NCBI GenBank assembly: GCA_019448385.1
Contig: JAGTXO010000029.1
Coordinates: forward strand, 1 to 64,000
Source of the DNA: Diacronema lutheri
Taxonomy: Eukaryota; Haptophyta; Pavlovophyceae; Pavlovales; Pavlovaceae
Direction: 5' to 3'
Length of the DNA: 64,000 nt
How positions within the stretch are numbered: position 1 is the stretch's first letter; the number at the start of each line of letters is the position of its first letter. Under the pieces are notes generated by a model. It was not told where the DNA came from. It saw only the letters and a list, made by a program, of their open reading frames with translations, and ran no database searches. Of this stretch, positions 1-13,209 are shown in pieces. Position numbers and translations under genes: made by a program.

Positions 1-3494
<3,494 letters not shown>

Positions 3495-3609
3495 GGCGCG
3501 CTTTTCAGTTTGGCCCGGGTCGACTCAACTGCTTTCAGTTGCGAAAGTGAGTTTGGCCCAGTGACTCCACGCAGTCCACGGCTGAGTCCACCGCAACACA
3601 GCGGCCGTC

Positions 3610-6600
3610 TCAGCGCGCCAAACGCCACTGCGGCCCCCGTCCGCCGACGCCGCCAACCGCAGGCGGCACCGCCGGCGCGTCGCCTGCGCCAGCCTCGACG
3701 CTCCCGCCCCGGCGCGCGCCCGTCCACGTCGCCGTCCGCGCCGCGTCCGACTCAAAGCCGCCCACACTCAGCGCCCTTCCCTCGACGGGCGCCGACGCCC
3801 ACGGGTCACTTGTCGGTTCATGGCCGGGCGGCTCGGGCGGCGCGGACGTCGGGGCGGCGCGCGCCAGCGGCGCGCGCGCGGCGGGCGGCTGCGCCTGCGA
3901 GGGCGCCGGATGCTGCACGCCACCAGGGCCGAGCGCGTCGACGCCGGCGCGCACGTGCTGCTGCGGCGGCTGCGCCGGTGCCGGCGTAGCCGTCGGCCAC
4001 GCCGCGCTCGTCGCGAGCGCGCCCGGCGTTGGCGCCCGCGCCGACGTCGACGGCGCCGTCGTCGCCGGCGCCGGCGCCGGCGCGGGCGCGCGCGGCACGT
4101 GCGCCTCAGCTGCCGCAGACAGGGCCCACGTCGTGTGCCAGGCGAGCTCGGAGGCGAGCAAGCGCGCGGTCCGATCAAGCCGCTGCGCGCGCGCGAGCGC
4201 CAGAACCACGCCCGCGTCGCCCTGCACCTCACCGGCCACTCCCGCCGCCGCTGCACCGCGCGCATCGTGCGCGGCGGCCAGTCGGAGCGCGCGCGCGGTG
4301 CAGTCGCTCGCGGCGCGCGCGCTGTCCGCCTTCTCGTGCGAGGCGAGCGCGGCCGCGAAGCACAGCATCTCGCGCTCGCGCGAGCGAGCGCCGAGCAGCC
4401 CTTGCACGGCCTCGCGATACGGCCCGACTCGCACGGCGCCACCGCACGCCGCCGCGCCGCCGCCGAGCGCCTCGTCGTCGTCCCCGCCGTGCGTGCGCGC
4501 GCGGCCGCGTGCCGCGGCGCTGGTGGCCACGCCGGCGCTCGCGCCGACGAGCGCGCGCAGCACGCTGTCCACGGGCAGCGCGCGGCTCATGCGCGCAAGC
4601 ACGTCGCGCATGAGCCGCGCGGCGACAAAGTCAATGGCGTACGTAACCGCTACTTCAACAGCCCGCCGCGCGCCGCGCGAGCGCGCGTGGTGGCGGCGCG
4701 CGGCCGGCGCGGCGGCCTGCGCGCGCGCATCGCCGCCGTCGACCGCGCCGGAGAGCGCCTCACGGCAGCCCCCCCCATTGGAGGAACACAGCAAGGGGTC
4801 GGGTGGTGGCGACCCGGTACCGCGATACGGTAACCCGCCAGCGCAGCTGCCGAGCTGATGCGGACGGCAGCCATTGCTGGAGAGCGCCTCACGGCAGCCA
4901 TTGCTCGCGCCGTCCGCATCAGCTCCGCGCCCGGCGCGATGCCGCGCGAGCGCGCGATAAAGGCTGAGCCAGGCACCCTCCGCCTCCGCCTCCGCCTCCG
5001 CCTCCGCCTCCGCGTCCGCTGGCGCCGCGCGCACAGCGGCCGCGTCCGGCGCCGCGCCCAGTCCGGAAGAACAACCGGCGGCCGCGTCCGGCGCCGCGCC
5101 CAGTCCGGAAGAACAACCGGCGGCGCCGGACGCGCCCACCGCGCCCGTCTGGCCGTTGCCGCGTGCGTCGCCAGACGACGTTGCGGTCAGCACGCTTGGC
5201 CGTCCGGCACGCGCGCCGACGACCACCGCCGCAGCGCGCGAGGCGCACGCCGAGGCGGCCACGCCCGCGTCGCTCTGTCCGTTACGGCCGTGCAGCGCGC
5301 CACGCGGCGTGGGCGCTCGCGCGCCCGCCGCCGCGCCGCAGTCGGCGGCGGCGCGCGCGCGCGCAGCGGTGCGGCCGATTCGCTCGCACAGTGCCGCCGC
5401 GCGCTCAACCGCAAGCACGACCACCTTGCCTTCCGCTGAGGCGGCGAAGGACTCGGCCAACGCCGATACGGCGGGCGCAGAGGGGCACGCGCCGTGCGTT
5501 GCGGCTGGCACGGCCGCGCGGTGGCCTTTGAGCAATCGCTGGTCGCCCTCGTCGTCGTCGTCGTCATCGTCGTCGTCGTCGTCGTCGTTGTCGTCGTCGT
5601 CGTCACCGTCAACGACGTCTTCGCTGCCCTCATCCCCGCCCTCGTCGTCGTCACTCGCGGCCCCGCCCACCGCAGCACCGTTCCCACCCTCGCCCTCGCT
5701 TTCGCTGTTGCCGCCTCCGCCATCGTGCTCACTTTCGCTCTTGCCGCCTCCGCCAAGTTCGGCAAAATGCGCGGCGCGCAGCGCGCCGCCAAAGCGCTCG
5801 CCTAGCGAAGAGTCCACCGCCGCGAGCGCGGCGTCGAGCGCGCCGCACACGTCGCCCGCGCGCTCGAGCAGATGTGCACGCACGTCGTGCGCGGCGTGCG
5901 CACGCGCGATCTGCAGGCACGTGCCAAGGTCGTAGCCGCCTAGGCCGCCCGCGCTTGCGCCCGTCCGTCCGACGCACTCGTCGCCGGCCGCGCCCGGCGC
6001 GCAACACGTGCCGGCCGCGCCGGCCGCGCCGGCCGCGCCGGCCGCGCCGGCCGCGCCAACGGCCGCCTCGGCGTCGAGCCAGAGCAGGAAGGGCAACGCC
6101 TCGTCGCGCTCGTACTCACAGAGCAGCGCGAGGTAGCGGTGGCTGTCCACGACGCGCCATGCGCAGGGCGTCGCGCCGCCGCTGCTGCCCGCGACGCCGT
6201 CCGCGCCGTCCGCGCCATCGACGCTGTCCGCGTCGCCCGTAACCGCCGCGTAGGGCCGCGCGGGCGCACGCGCGGGCGCGGGCGGCGGCTGCGTCCACGG
6301 CGCGGGCGTTGCGCCGCGCGCGCGCCGCGCCGCGCGCGCGGCGGCATCGTCCGCCGCAACGCCCGCGCTGCGCTCGCGATCTGCGCCGTCGCCGCGGCGG
6401 GCGGCGGCGAACCACGCGCGCGCGGACGCCGCGAGCGGCAGCCGGCGGAGCCGAAGGCCACTCGCCGGCGCCTCGCGCGCAGGCGCGCGCCCTGCCCGTG
6501 CGCCGGCGCCGTCCGCGGCCGCCGCGCTCGGTGCGCTGCGCGCCGCGCGCAAGGGTGCGTTCAGTGCACCGTCACGCGCGCCGAATTCGTCAACGGCCCA

Positions 6601-9600
6601 TGGCGCGCCGCACGACGACGATGGCGGCGGCGGCGGCGGCGGCAAAGGCGCGTGCCCGTGTTGTTGGCCGCCGAGTGCCGAGTGTGCTCCGCCGCGCAGC
6701 AGCGCACGCAAGTAACGAAACTGCAGCCGCGGCAGCGTGTCCAGCGCGCCGACAATCTGCTCGTGCACGCACGCACTGCGCGCGCCATGTGGCCGCGCGG
6801 CTGCGCCCGCGCCGATCGATGGGGTCGGTGGAGGCGAGGCCGCTCCGCGCTGGCCGCGCGCGTCCTCGCCGTCGTCGGCGCCTGCGCCGACGTCCGACGA
6901 CGCGTCACCGATTGGCGCGGCATAGTCCGGTGCGATCGTGTCCGGCGGAACAACAATGGCGTCGCGCGGCGTGGCGCCGGCCGTTTCAAAATCGGCTGAC
7001 GCTGAGGCGACGCGCAGCAGCAGCCGGCACGTGCCGCTCTCGTCAGCAGCGGCGAGCGTCGGCACGTGCACGAGCAGCTCGGCGACGAGCGCCGCGCGCT
7101 CGGCGGCGCTTGGCGCGGCGGGCGCGCAACGTGCACCCCGCGTCCCAAGGATGAGCGCGCCAGCCAGCAGCGCTGCGGGCACACCCGACAGGTCCGCGCG
7201 AGGCACGCCACTGCCGATACCGCACGTGGCCATGTTCGCGCCACCGCCGATGCTACAGCGTCGAAGACCTGCGCAACCGTTCGCGCCCGCCGCGCCCGCC
7301 GCGCCCGCCGCGCTCGCCGCGCCCGCCGCGCCCGCCGCGCTCGCCGCGCCCGCCGCGCCCGCCGCGCCCGCCGCGCTCGCCGCCGCGCTGCCGCCCACCG
7401 CCACGGACGGCACGAGTAATGCCTCGAGATACGCCACGAGCGAGCACGCCTCCGCGCGCAGCTGAACCCGCGCCTCGACTGCGCCGCGGCCGCCGTGCTC
7501 GCGCGAGGATGCCGACTTTGCCCACGTCCCTGAACCCGTCCGTTCCGCCCACGTCCCCGAGCCCGGCCTTCTCAAGCCCAGCGTTCTCGTCGGCGGCGGC
7601 GTCGCGCGGCGCGTGGCCGAGCGCGCGCGCGTGTCTCCGCTGCTGCCTTGGGGCGCAAGGCGCGGAGCGGCGCCGCTCGCGCAGACGGCCGCACGTGCGC
7701 TGCGCGCGTCCGCCGCCACAGCGCGCAGCCACGCAGTCGCCGCCAACGCGTGCCGCCCCTTTGCAGCGTCCACGCACGCGCACACGCGCCACGCGCCGCG
7801 CGCGCGCGCCGCGTCGACGAACGCGGGCGGCGCGCTCAACGCCATCTCGGGCCAGGCGTGCAGGAGCTGCAGGAGGGCACGCAGCCGCGCCGACGCAAGC
7901 GCAACCTCGGTCTCGCTCCGCGCGCAGCCTTTCGCGCCGGCCGCGCCGGCCGCGCCTGCAATCGGTGTTCCGCCGTCGCCACCGTCGCCGCCGCCGCCAC
8001 CACCGCCACGACCACCGCCACGACCACCGCCACCACCGCCACGACCACCGCCACCACCGCCATCGCCGCCGCCGAGGAGATGCAGCAAGAGCCGCAGCTG
8101 CAGCGCCGGGCCCAGCAGCTGCTCCGCCATGGGCCGCGCCGAGAGCCGCGCGGGCGCGCCGCGCGCGACAACGAGGAGGAGGAGCGCGTGGCAGATTGCG
8201 TCGAGCACCGCGGCGCTCGCGCGACCCGACGCGCCCGACGCGCGCGGCGCGCCCGCCGGCCGCGGCGCGCCGCACGCCGACCGTGGCTCGAGCAGGCGCG
8301 CGCACATGTCGTCCTCCGCCTCCGCCTCCTCCGTGCATGTTCTCTGCCCGTCAGGGCCATGGCGCAAAAGAGCACCCAGCGCACTGATGAGCTCGCGCAA
8401 TGGCGGGCCTGCGCCCACGCCCGTGCCCATGCGCGGCGCGTGCCCCGGCGAGAGCGCCATCGCCTCGCCGTCCGCGCGGCCGTCCACCACCGCGCCGCCG
8501 TCCGCGGGGTACGCCCGCATGAGCGCGCCGAGCGCCGCGCGCGCGCCGGCCGTGACGGTGACGAGCGTGTGCAGCTCGCCCGTCGCGCAGAGGCACGCGC
8601 GGAGCGCGGCGGCGCGCGCGCGCGCGGCGCGCGCGCGCGGCGCGAAGCGCGGCGCGTGCAGCGCGGGCGCTGCCGGCAGCAAGTCTGCGCCCACGTATTC
8701 TGCAGGCGCCGCGCCGCCGCGCGCGAGCGCGAGCGCGGCCGCGGCCGCGGCGCGCTGCACCGCGGCGCGAGCGGGCGACGACGCGGCGGGCTCGGCGGCA
8801 CCCGGCGTCCGTGCCCGCACGCCGAGCGCGTGCATCTGCAACGGCTGATACACGCGCCCCTCCACGCAGTGCGCGAGCAGCTCGACCAACGCCACGTGGC
8901 ACCGGCGGCGGCGCCGTTCGCACCGCGCGAGCGCGGCGGTCGCCGCGGTCGCCGCGCTGCCGCCCAGCCCGGCGAAGGTGGACGCGCCGCCGCCCAAGGC
9001 GGAGCGCGAGTGAACGCCGCCATCGAGCGCGCGAAGCATACGCGTGCGCTGCCGGTTGAGCGCGCGCAGCCGCTCGGCGAGCTCGTTGAGCGGCTCAATT
9101 AAAATCTCCGCGCCGCTCGGCGGTGCGTTCGAGCCGCCGTTGCCGCCCGTATTGGCCGCGCGGGCCGATTCGGCGCCTCCGCCACCGCCACCGCCACCGC
9201 CACCGCCACCGCCACCGCCATCGCCACCGCCGTCGACGCCGCCGCTCGTCGCGCCGCGCGCGGCACCGGCGCAGGGGGCCGCACCTGCCGGCATCGCTGC
9301 TATGGCGGCCATCCCAAGGTAGGCCGACCAGCGATACAACCGAAGTGCCGCGCAGCGCCTTCGAAGGGCGTCGAGCGCGCCGTCCGCGCGTACGCCGAGC
9401 GCGCGCGCGTCGATCGCCACGCACAGCGCCCTTAGCCGGCGACGAGCCACGCGCCGCCCGCCACCGCCGCCCGTCTCCGCCCGCCACGCGAGCGCACGGA
9501 GCGCGTCGGTGGGTGGTGCCCTCAACGCACCGCCGAGCGCGCGGACCATGTCGGCGCTCGAGGCGCGCGGCGCGCCGCCCGCCGCGCCCGCCGCGCCCGC

Positions 9601-12600
9601 CGCGCCCGCCGCGCCCGCCGCGCCCGCCGCGCCCGCCGCGCCCGCCGCGCCCGCCGCGCCCGCCACGCCCGCCACGCCCGCCGCGCCCGCCGTCCATGCG
9701 GCGCTCAGGAGGGCAAGCATGGCTTCCAGCGCGTACTCGCGCGCACGTGGCGGCTCGTGCACGATGGCGGTCGCGCGCGCAGCAGCGCACGAGGGCGCGT
9801 GCGTGCCAGGCGCGGGAGGTGCACGGCCAACGCTGTCCGGACCGACGCTGTCCGGACGCCCGTCCACGGCGCGCCGTTCGGTGCGCTGCGCGCGCGCATC
9901 GGCCTCTTCGCTGTCCGGACAGCGTTGGTCCGGACACCGGCCGATGGTCCGGACAGCGAAGAGGCCGTTGGTCCGGACATCGGCCTCGTCGCCAGCGAAG
10001 GCGCCGCGCGCCGCGCGCGCCGGCCCAAACGGGCTGGGCAGCGCCAGGGTGTACTGGTGCAGCTCCTCATCGTCAGACTCGCTCGCACAGTCGCCATCGT
10101 CGGCGGACGTAACCGACGCGAAACCGCCGCCGTCCGCCTGCTCGTCATCCGCCGAGCTGGCGCACGCGGCCATGCCGGGCCGGAGCGCGCCGGCGGACGG
10201 CTCGCCGCCGACCTCGCCATCGAAGCTGATGTGCTGCCACAGCGCGCCCCACACGAGCTCCGGACCGCCGGCCAGCGCGCACGCGAGCACGCACGCCGCC
10301 GCGAGCTCCGACAATTCGAGCGCGAGCCGGGCGCGACCCGCCGCGCCGGCCGCGCGGTCGAGAGCCGCCATGGGCGCGGGTGAGCGCGGCGCACCAGCGC
10401 CGCGCACAGGCAGAACGCCCTGGATGCCCGCGCCCGGCGCGGCACCAGCGCCTTGCTCGCTCGAGCGCAGCAGCATGCCGCACACGCGCGCGACGGCGGC
10501 CATACCCTCCGCCCGCGTCTGCGCAAGCTCAACGTCGCCAGCCACGTCGTCCGCGCGCGCGATCCACTCGTCGTCGGACGCCCGCCCGCCTACGACCGCC
10601 TCCACCGCATCGGCGTCGACGCGCGCGTACCTCAGCGCGAGTAAGAGCGCCGTCCGCCATCGGCCCGCGCGCACCGCGCGGCGCGCGCGGTCATCCCAGC
10701 GCGGCGCGCGCAGCGCGTACACCCCGCCCGCGCCAAGGCAGAGAAGCATCCCGCTGTACGCGCGCATCGTCTGCTCGTACGAGCGCGGGAGAAGCGGCGC
10801 GTCGGCCGCTTCGCGCGCGCGCGGCGCGGGCATGTCGGCCACGGCGGACGCAATGGCCACGTCGCTCGCGCCCGCGCCACTGGCGGCTGACGCCGCGGAC
10901 GCCGCGGTGCGAAGCGACGAGCGCCTTGCCGCCGAGAGGACGCGCAGGCTGCGCAGATCAACGAGAACGCTCTCCGCCTCGTCGGCGCCCTCCGCCGCCA
11001 GCCCGGGCTGCGCCGTTGCGCCACCATTTCCCGCCCTTTGCCCACCGCGCCCATCGCTCGTCAAAGTGTAACCGCCGTCGGCGCTCTGCAAGGTAGCACC
11101 GGGCGAGGCAGCCGCGCCACAGGCGTTGACGAAACTGCGTTCTATGCGCCCGCCCCCGTGGGCGCTCGCGCGAGGCGAATCGCCGTCACGATGTGCGCTC
11201 GCGCCCGCGCCCGCGCCTGCACCCTCGTTCCCCGCGTTTCCCGCGTCGCCAACGTCGCCCGCGTTCCCCGCGTCGCCAACCTCGCCAACTTCGCCCACGT
11301 CTCGCGCGCCGCGGCTCGTCAGCGCAGCGGGCAGGACGAGCGTCGGCGCGCTCGCGTCGCTCGATCGTGGCTGTGCGATGCTGAGCGGGAGCAGTTGCTC
11401 ATCCTCGCCCATTGCGCACAGCAGCCCGTCACCGAGCGCGCGAAGCGCGCGCGTCGGGCGAAGCGCGCGCGTCGGCCGCGCGGCGGGCGCGGCTTGCGCG
11501 CGAGCGGCGCGGCCGACGCTCGGCTGCGGGCGGCAGAGATGGTGCGGCTCGAAGGCGAGCGTCGCGACGCACCGCAGCTCAAAGGCGTACGGCGGCGTGG
11601 CGCCTCTGCACCCGCCACTGCCGAGCGCGCCGGCTGCCGCCATGCTGGGAACAAGCGCCCAAATTTGAACGCACTGCGCCCATGCGATTGCCAGCTGCGG
11701 CCACGAGCGAAGCGGCGCGGCCGTGTCGCTCGCGAGCGCGGCCGTCAGCGCGGGCGACGATGCGCTGCGGCTCTCGTCCACATCCGCCGTATCGCTCTCG
11801 CCTGCGCCCTCGCCCGCGCCCGTGCCCGCCCCCAACGCCGCGCGCCCCGGGCCGCCCATCACCGGCTCGGCGCCCGCGTCGGCGCCGAGGCCACGCGGGC
11901 GCACGCCGCCGCCTCCACCACCACCACCGCCAACGTCGCTCCCGCCCGCGCGCGCATGTTTGTCGCGCACAATGCCCGCGTCGGCGTGCGAGGGCGTGGG
12001 CGCCGTGCCAGGCGCGGGCGTGGCGCCGGTTGGTAGCGCGGCGGCGCCCAGCCAGGCGAGCACGGGCGTGAACTGCCACGGCAGAGCATCAGACGTGCTC
12101 TCGGGCGGCCAGACGGAGAGCACAATGCGCGCGCCACCGCCACCAACGCCGCCGCCGCCGACGGCCGCCGGAGCCGCGCCGCCGCCCGACGCGCCGCCAT
12201 GGGGCCGCTGGGTGGCCTGCTGCCCCTTCCCAAGCGCCGGCTCCGTGGCAACGAGCACGACGAGCCGTTCCGTCGCGACGGCGACGAGGTCCGACGGGTC
12301 GGGCGTGGGTGCGCTCGCGGCATTCGACTGTGTCGACTGTGCCGTTGCGGCCGCAGCGCACGAGAGCGGCGACGCAGCGGGCGTCGGCTGAGCCGATGGC
12401 GTCGACGGCCGCTGCGGCGCGCGCGCGCTGGCGCGCCGGCCGCGCGGCGCCCCGCAGAGGCCGGCGACGGCCATGGGCTCAACGCACACGATGGGCCCGC
12501 TCGAGCCGTCGAGGATCAGTTGCTCTGCTACGACGGGCCCACCGAGCAACGACCGACGGGGCGGCGCGGCGCCAAGCACCCGCAGTTGGCCCGCGCCGGA

Positions 12601-13119
12601 TGCCGCGATGACCAGCGCGCCCGAGCGCGCGGCGGGCAGAAGAGCGCGCGACGCGCGGCGGCTAGTGAGCGCGCGTCCGCAAAAGCGCGCGTGCTGCGCG
12701 CCACTCGGCGCAGACGCCTCGCCTGCACCGAGCAGCGCGCGCGCGAGCGCGCCGCGCGCGCGCGCCTCCGGCGAGAAGCGCCAGACAGGCGCGCAGCGGA
12801 GAAGATCCCATAAAACGACTGCCCCACCGCGATGCGCCGCGACGAGACGTTCTGCGAGGCTCGCGAGGTCGATTGCGCAGACGGCGTCATCATCAGCGCG
12901 CGCGCGCGCGCCCGTGCGCTCGACGGCGAGCGTGCGCACGAGCTCCTCCGCCGGCATGCAGAAGAGGAGCACGCTGCCATCCGATGTGCCGACAGCGATC
13001 GTCGCGCCGTCCGCAGCGAGCGCGGTCGGCACGGGCTCGTCGCCAAAGCCAGCGGACGCAGTGATGCGCGCCGAGATGCGCGGCAGCTCGTCCACGCACA
13101 GCGCGGGCGGTGCCGCCAT
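3610..13119 (-). CDS. VPS8: VPS8-like subunit of the CORVET tethering complex (3169 aa)
   Basis: Expected to act in CORVET, tethering early endosomes with Rab5-type GTPases. One open frame of 9.5 kb starts at ATG 13119 (MAAPPALCVDELPR). The upstream in-frame codon at 13167 is GTG and was not used. The N-terminal part is a WD40-like propeller (VAAHRGGAVVLWDLL near residue 95). The best VPS8 marks are in the helical C-terminal half: YLALLCEYERDEALPFLLWL; then GYDLGTCLQIARAH...VRAHLLERAGDVCGALDAAL near 2390-2440, matching the family's EEAIEI...YLLEKKGDI...AF block; then a VLAVERAAALCERIG segment; then a segment like the family's long helical tail. Large Ala/Gly, Asp and Ala-Glu tracts swell it to about twice the usual length. 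The C-terminal RING expected in VPS8 is not seen. Introns cannot be excluded. Confidence 0.75.
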   Translation of the reverse strand: MAAPPALCVDELPRISARITASAGFGDEPVPTALAADGATIAVGTSDGSVLLFCMPAEELVRTLAVERTGARARADDDAVCAIDLASLAERLVAAHRGGAVVLWDLLRCAPVWRFSPEARARGALARALLGAGEASAPSGAQHARFCGRALTSRRASRALLPAARSGALVIAASGAGQLRVLGAAPPRRSLLGGPVVAEQLILDGSSGPIVCVEPMAVAGLCGAPRGRRASARAPQRPSTPSAQPTPAASPLSCAAAATAQSTQSNAASAPTPDPSDLVAVATERLVVLVATEPALGKGQQATQRPHGGASGGGAAPAAVGGGGVGGGGARIVLSVWPPESTSDALPWQFTPVLAWLGAAALPTGATPAPGTAPTPSHADAGIVRDKHARAGGSDVGGGGGGGGGVRPRGLGADAGAEPVMGGPGRAALGAGTGAGEGAGESDTADVDESRSASSPALTAALASDTAAPLRSWPQLAIAWAQCVQIWALVPSMAAAGALGSGGCRGATPPYAFELRCVATLAFEPHHLCRPQPSVGRAARAQAAPAARPTRALRPTRALRALGDGLLCAMGEDEQLLPLSIAQPRSSDASAPTLVLPAALTSRGARDVGEVGEVGDAGNAGDVGDAGNAGNEGAGAGAGASAHRDGDSPRASAHGGGRIERSFVNACGAAASPGATLQSADGGYTLTSDGRGGQRAGNGGATAQPGLAAEGADEAESVLVDLRSLRVLSAARRSSLRTAASAASAASGAGASDVAIASAVADMPAPRAREAADAPLLPRSYEQTMRAYSGMLLCLGAGGVYALRAPRWDDRARRAVRAGRWRTALLLALRYARVDADAVEAVVGGRASDDEWIARADDVAGDVELAQTRAEGMAAVARVCGMLLRSSEQGAGAAPGAGIQGVLPVRGAGAPRSPAPMAALDRAAGAAGRARLALELSELAAACVLACALAGGPELVWGALWQHISFDGEVGGEPSAGALRPGMAACASSADDEQADGGGFASVTSADDGDCASESDDEELHQYTLALPSPFGPARAARGAFAGDEADVRTNGLFAVRTIGRCPDQRCPDSEEADARAQRTERRAVDGRPDSVGPDSVGRAPPAPGTHAPSCAAARATAIVHEPPRAREYALEAMLALLSAAWTAGAAGVAGVAGAAGAAGAAGAAGAAGAAGAAGAAGAAGGAPRASSADMVRALGGALRAPPTDALRALAWRAETGGGGGRRVARRRLRALCVAIDARALGVRADGALDALRRRCAALRLYRWSAYLGMAAIAAMPAGAAPCAGAARGATSGGVDGGGDGGGGGGGGGGGGGGGAESARAANTGGNGGSNAPPSGAEILIEPLNELAERLRALNRQRTRMLRALDGGVHSRSALGGGASTFAGLGGSAATAATAALARCERRRRRCHVALVELLAHCVEGRVYQPLQMHALGVRARTPGAAEPAASSPARAAVQRAAAAAALALARGGAAPAEYVGADLLPAAPALHAPRFAPRARAARARAAALRACLCATGELHTLVTVTAGARAALGALMRAYPADGGAVVDGRADGEAMALSPGHAPRMGTGVGAGPPLRELISALGALLRHGPDGQRTCTEEAEAEDDMCARLLEPRSACGAPRPAGAPRASGASGRASAAVLDAICHALLLLVVARGAPARLSARPMAEQLLGPALQLRLLLHLLGGGDGGGGGGRGGGGGGRGGGRGGGGGGGDGGDGGTPIAGAAGAAGAKGCARSETEVALASARLRALLQLLHAWPEMALSAPPAFVDAARARGAWRVCACVDAAKGRHALAATAWLRAVAADARSARAAVCASGAAPRLAPQGSSGDTRARSATRRATPPPTRTLGLRRPGSGTWAERTGSGTWAKSASSREHGGRGAVEARVQLRAEACSLVAYLEALLVPSVAVGGSAAASAAGAAGAAGAASAAGAAGAASAAGAAGAAGANGCAGLRRCSIGGGANMATCGIGSGVPRADLSGVPAALLAGALILGTRGARCAPAAPSAAERAALVAELLVHVPTLAAADESGTCRLLLRVASASADFETAGATPRDAIVVPPDTIAPDYAAPIGDASSDVGAGADDGEDARGQRGAASPPPTPSIGAGAAARPHGARSACVHEQIVGALDTLPRLQFRYLRALLRGGAHSALGGQQHGHAPLPPPPPPPSSSCGAPWAVDEFGARDGALNAPLRAARSAPSAAAADGAGARAGRAPAREAPASGLRLRRLPLAASARAWFAAARRGDGADRERSAGVAADDAAARAARRARGATPAPWTQPPPAPARAPARPYAAVTGDADSVDGADGADGVAGSSGGATPCAWRVVDSHRYLALLCEYERDEALPFLLWLDAEAAVGAAGAAGAAGAAGAAGTCCAPGAAGDECVGRTGASAGGLGGYDLGTCLQIARAHAAHDVRAHLLERAGDVCGALDAALAAVDSSLGERFGGALRAAHFAELGGGGKSESEHDGGGGNSESEGEGGNGAAVGGAASDDDEGGDEGSEDVVDGDDDDDNDDDDDDDDDDDDEGDQRLLKGHRAAVPAATHGACPSAPAVSALAESFAASAEGKVVVLAVERAAALCERIGRTAARARAAADCGAAAGARAPTPRGALHGRNGQSDAGVAASACASRAAAVVVGARAGRPSVLTATSSGDARGNGQTGAVGASGAAGCSSGLGAAPDAAAGCSSGLGAAPDAAAVRAAPADAEAEAEAEAEAEGAWLSLYRALARHRAGRGADADGASNGCREALSSNGCRPHQLGSCAGGLPYRGTGSPPPDPLLCSSNGGGCREALSGAVDGGDARAQAAAPAARRHHARSRGARRAVEVAVTYAIDFVAARLMRDVLARMSRALPVDSVLRALVGASAGVATSAAARGRARTHGGDDDEALGGGAAACGGAVRVGPYREAVQGLLGARSREREMLCFAAALASHEKADSARAASDCTARALRLAAAHDARGAAAAGVAGEVQGDAGVVLALARAQRLDRTARLLASELAWHTTWALSAAAEAHVPRAPAPAPAPATTAPSTSARAPTPGALATSAAWPTATPAPAQPPQQHVRAGVDALGPGGVQHPAPSQAQPPAARAPLARAAPTSAPPEPPGHEPTSDPWASAPVEGRALSVGGFESDAARTATWTGARRGGSVEAGAGDAPAVPPAVGGVGGRGPQWRLAR
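5549..5612. repeat. GTC triplet run coding poly-aspartate in VPS8
   Basis: Near-pure GTC/ATC triplets that read as a run of about 20 Asp with two Asn on the minus strand, within an acidic insert of the VPS8-like protein. Confidence 0.9.
7281..7390. repeat. 9-bp repeat (CGCCCGCCG) coding Ala-Ala-Gly in VPS8
   Basis: Tandem CGCCCGCCG/CGCTCGCCG units that read as (AAG)n or (ASA)n on the minus strand. A low-complexity insert without homology signal. Confidence 0.9.
9570..9692. repeat. Second 9-bp CGCCCGCCG array in VPS8
   Basis: About 13 tandem units coding (GAA)n in the VPS8-like frame. Same unit as the array at 7281-7390, so the two arrays probably arose by the same slippage process. Confidence 0.9.
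9834..9980. repeat. Cluster of six GTCCGGAC palindromes inside VPS8
   Basis: Six copies of the 8-bp palindrome GTCCGGAC in about 150 bp, several extended to CTGTCCGGACAG. They sit in a stretch of the VPS8 frame that reads as a Arg/Pro/Asp-rich linker with repeated CPD and VRT motifs. It is probably a degenerate tandem repeat. Confidence 0.75.
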
Positions 13120-13209
13120 CGCGCGCGCCGGCAACGTTCCTCCGCCGCTCGCGCAGGCGGCGTCCACGCACGCTGGACTGGCGCAGGCGAGCGGCCGCGG
13201 CAGTACAGA

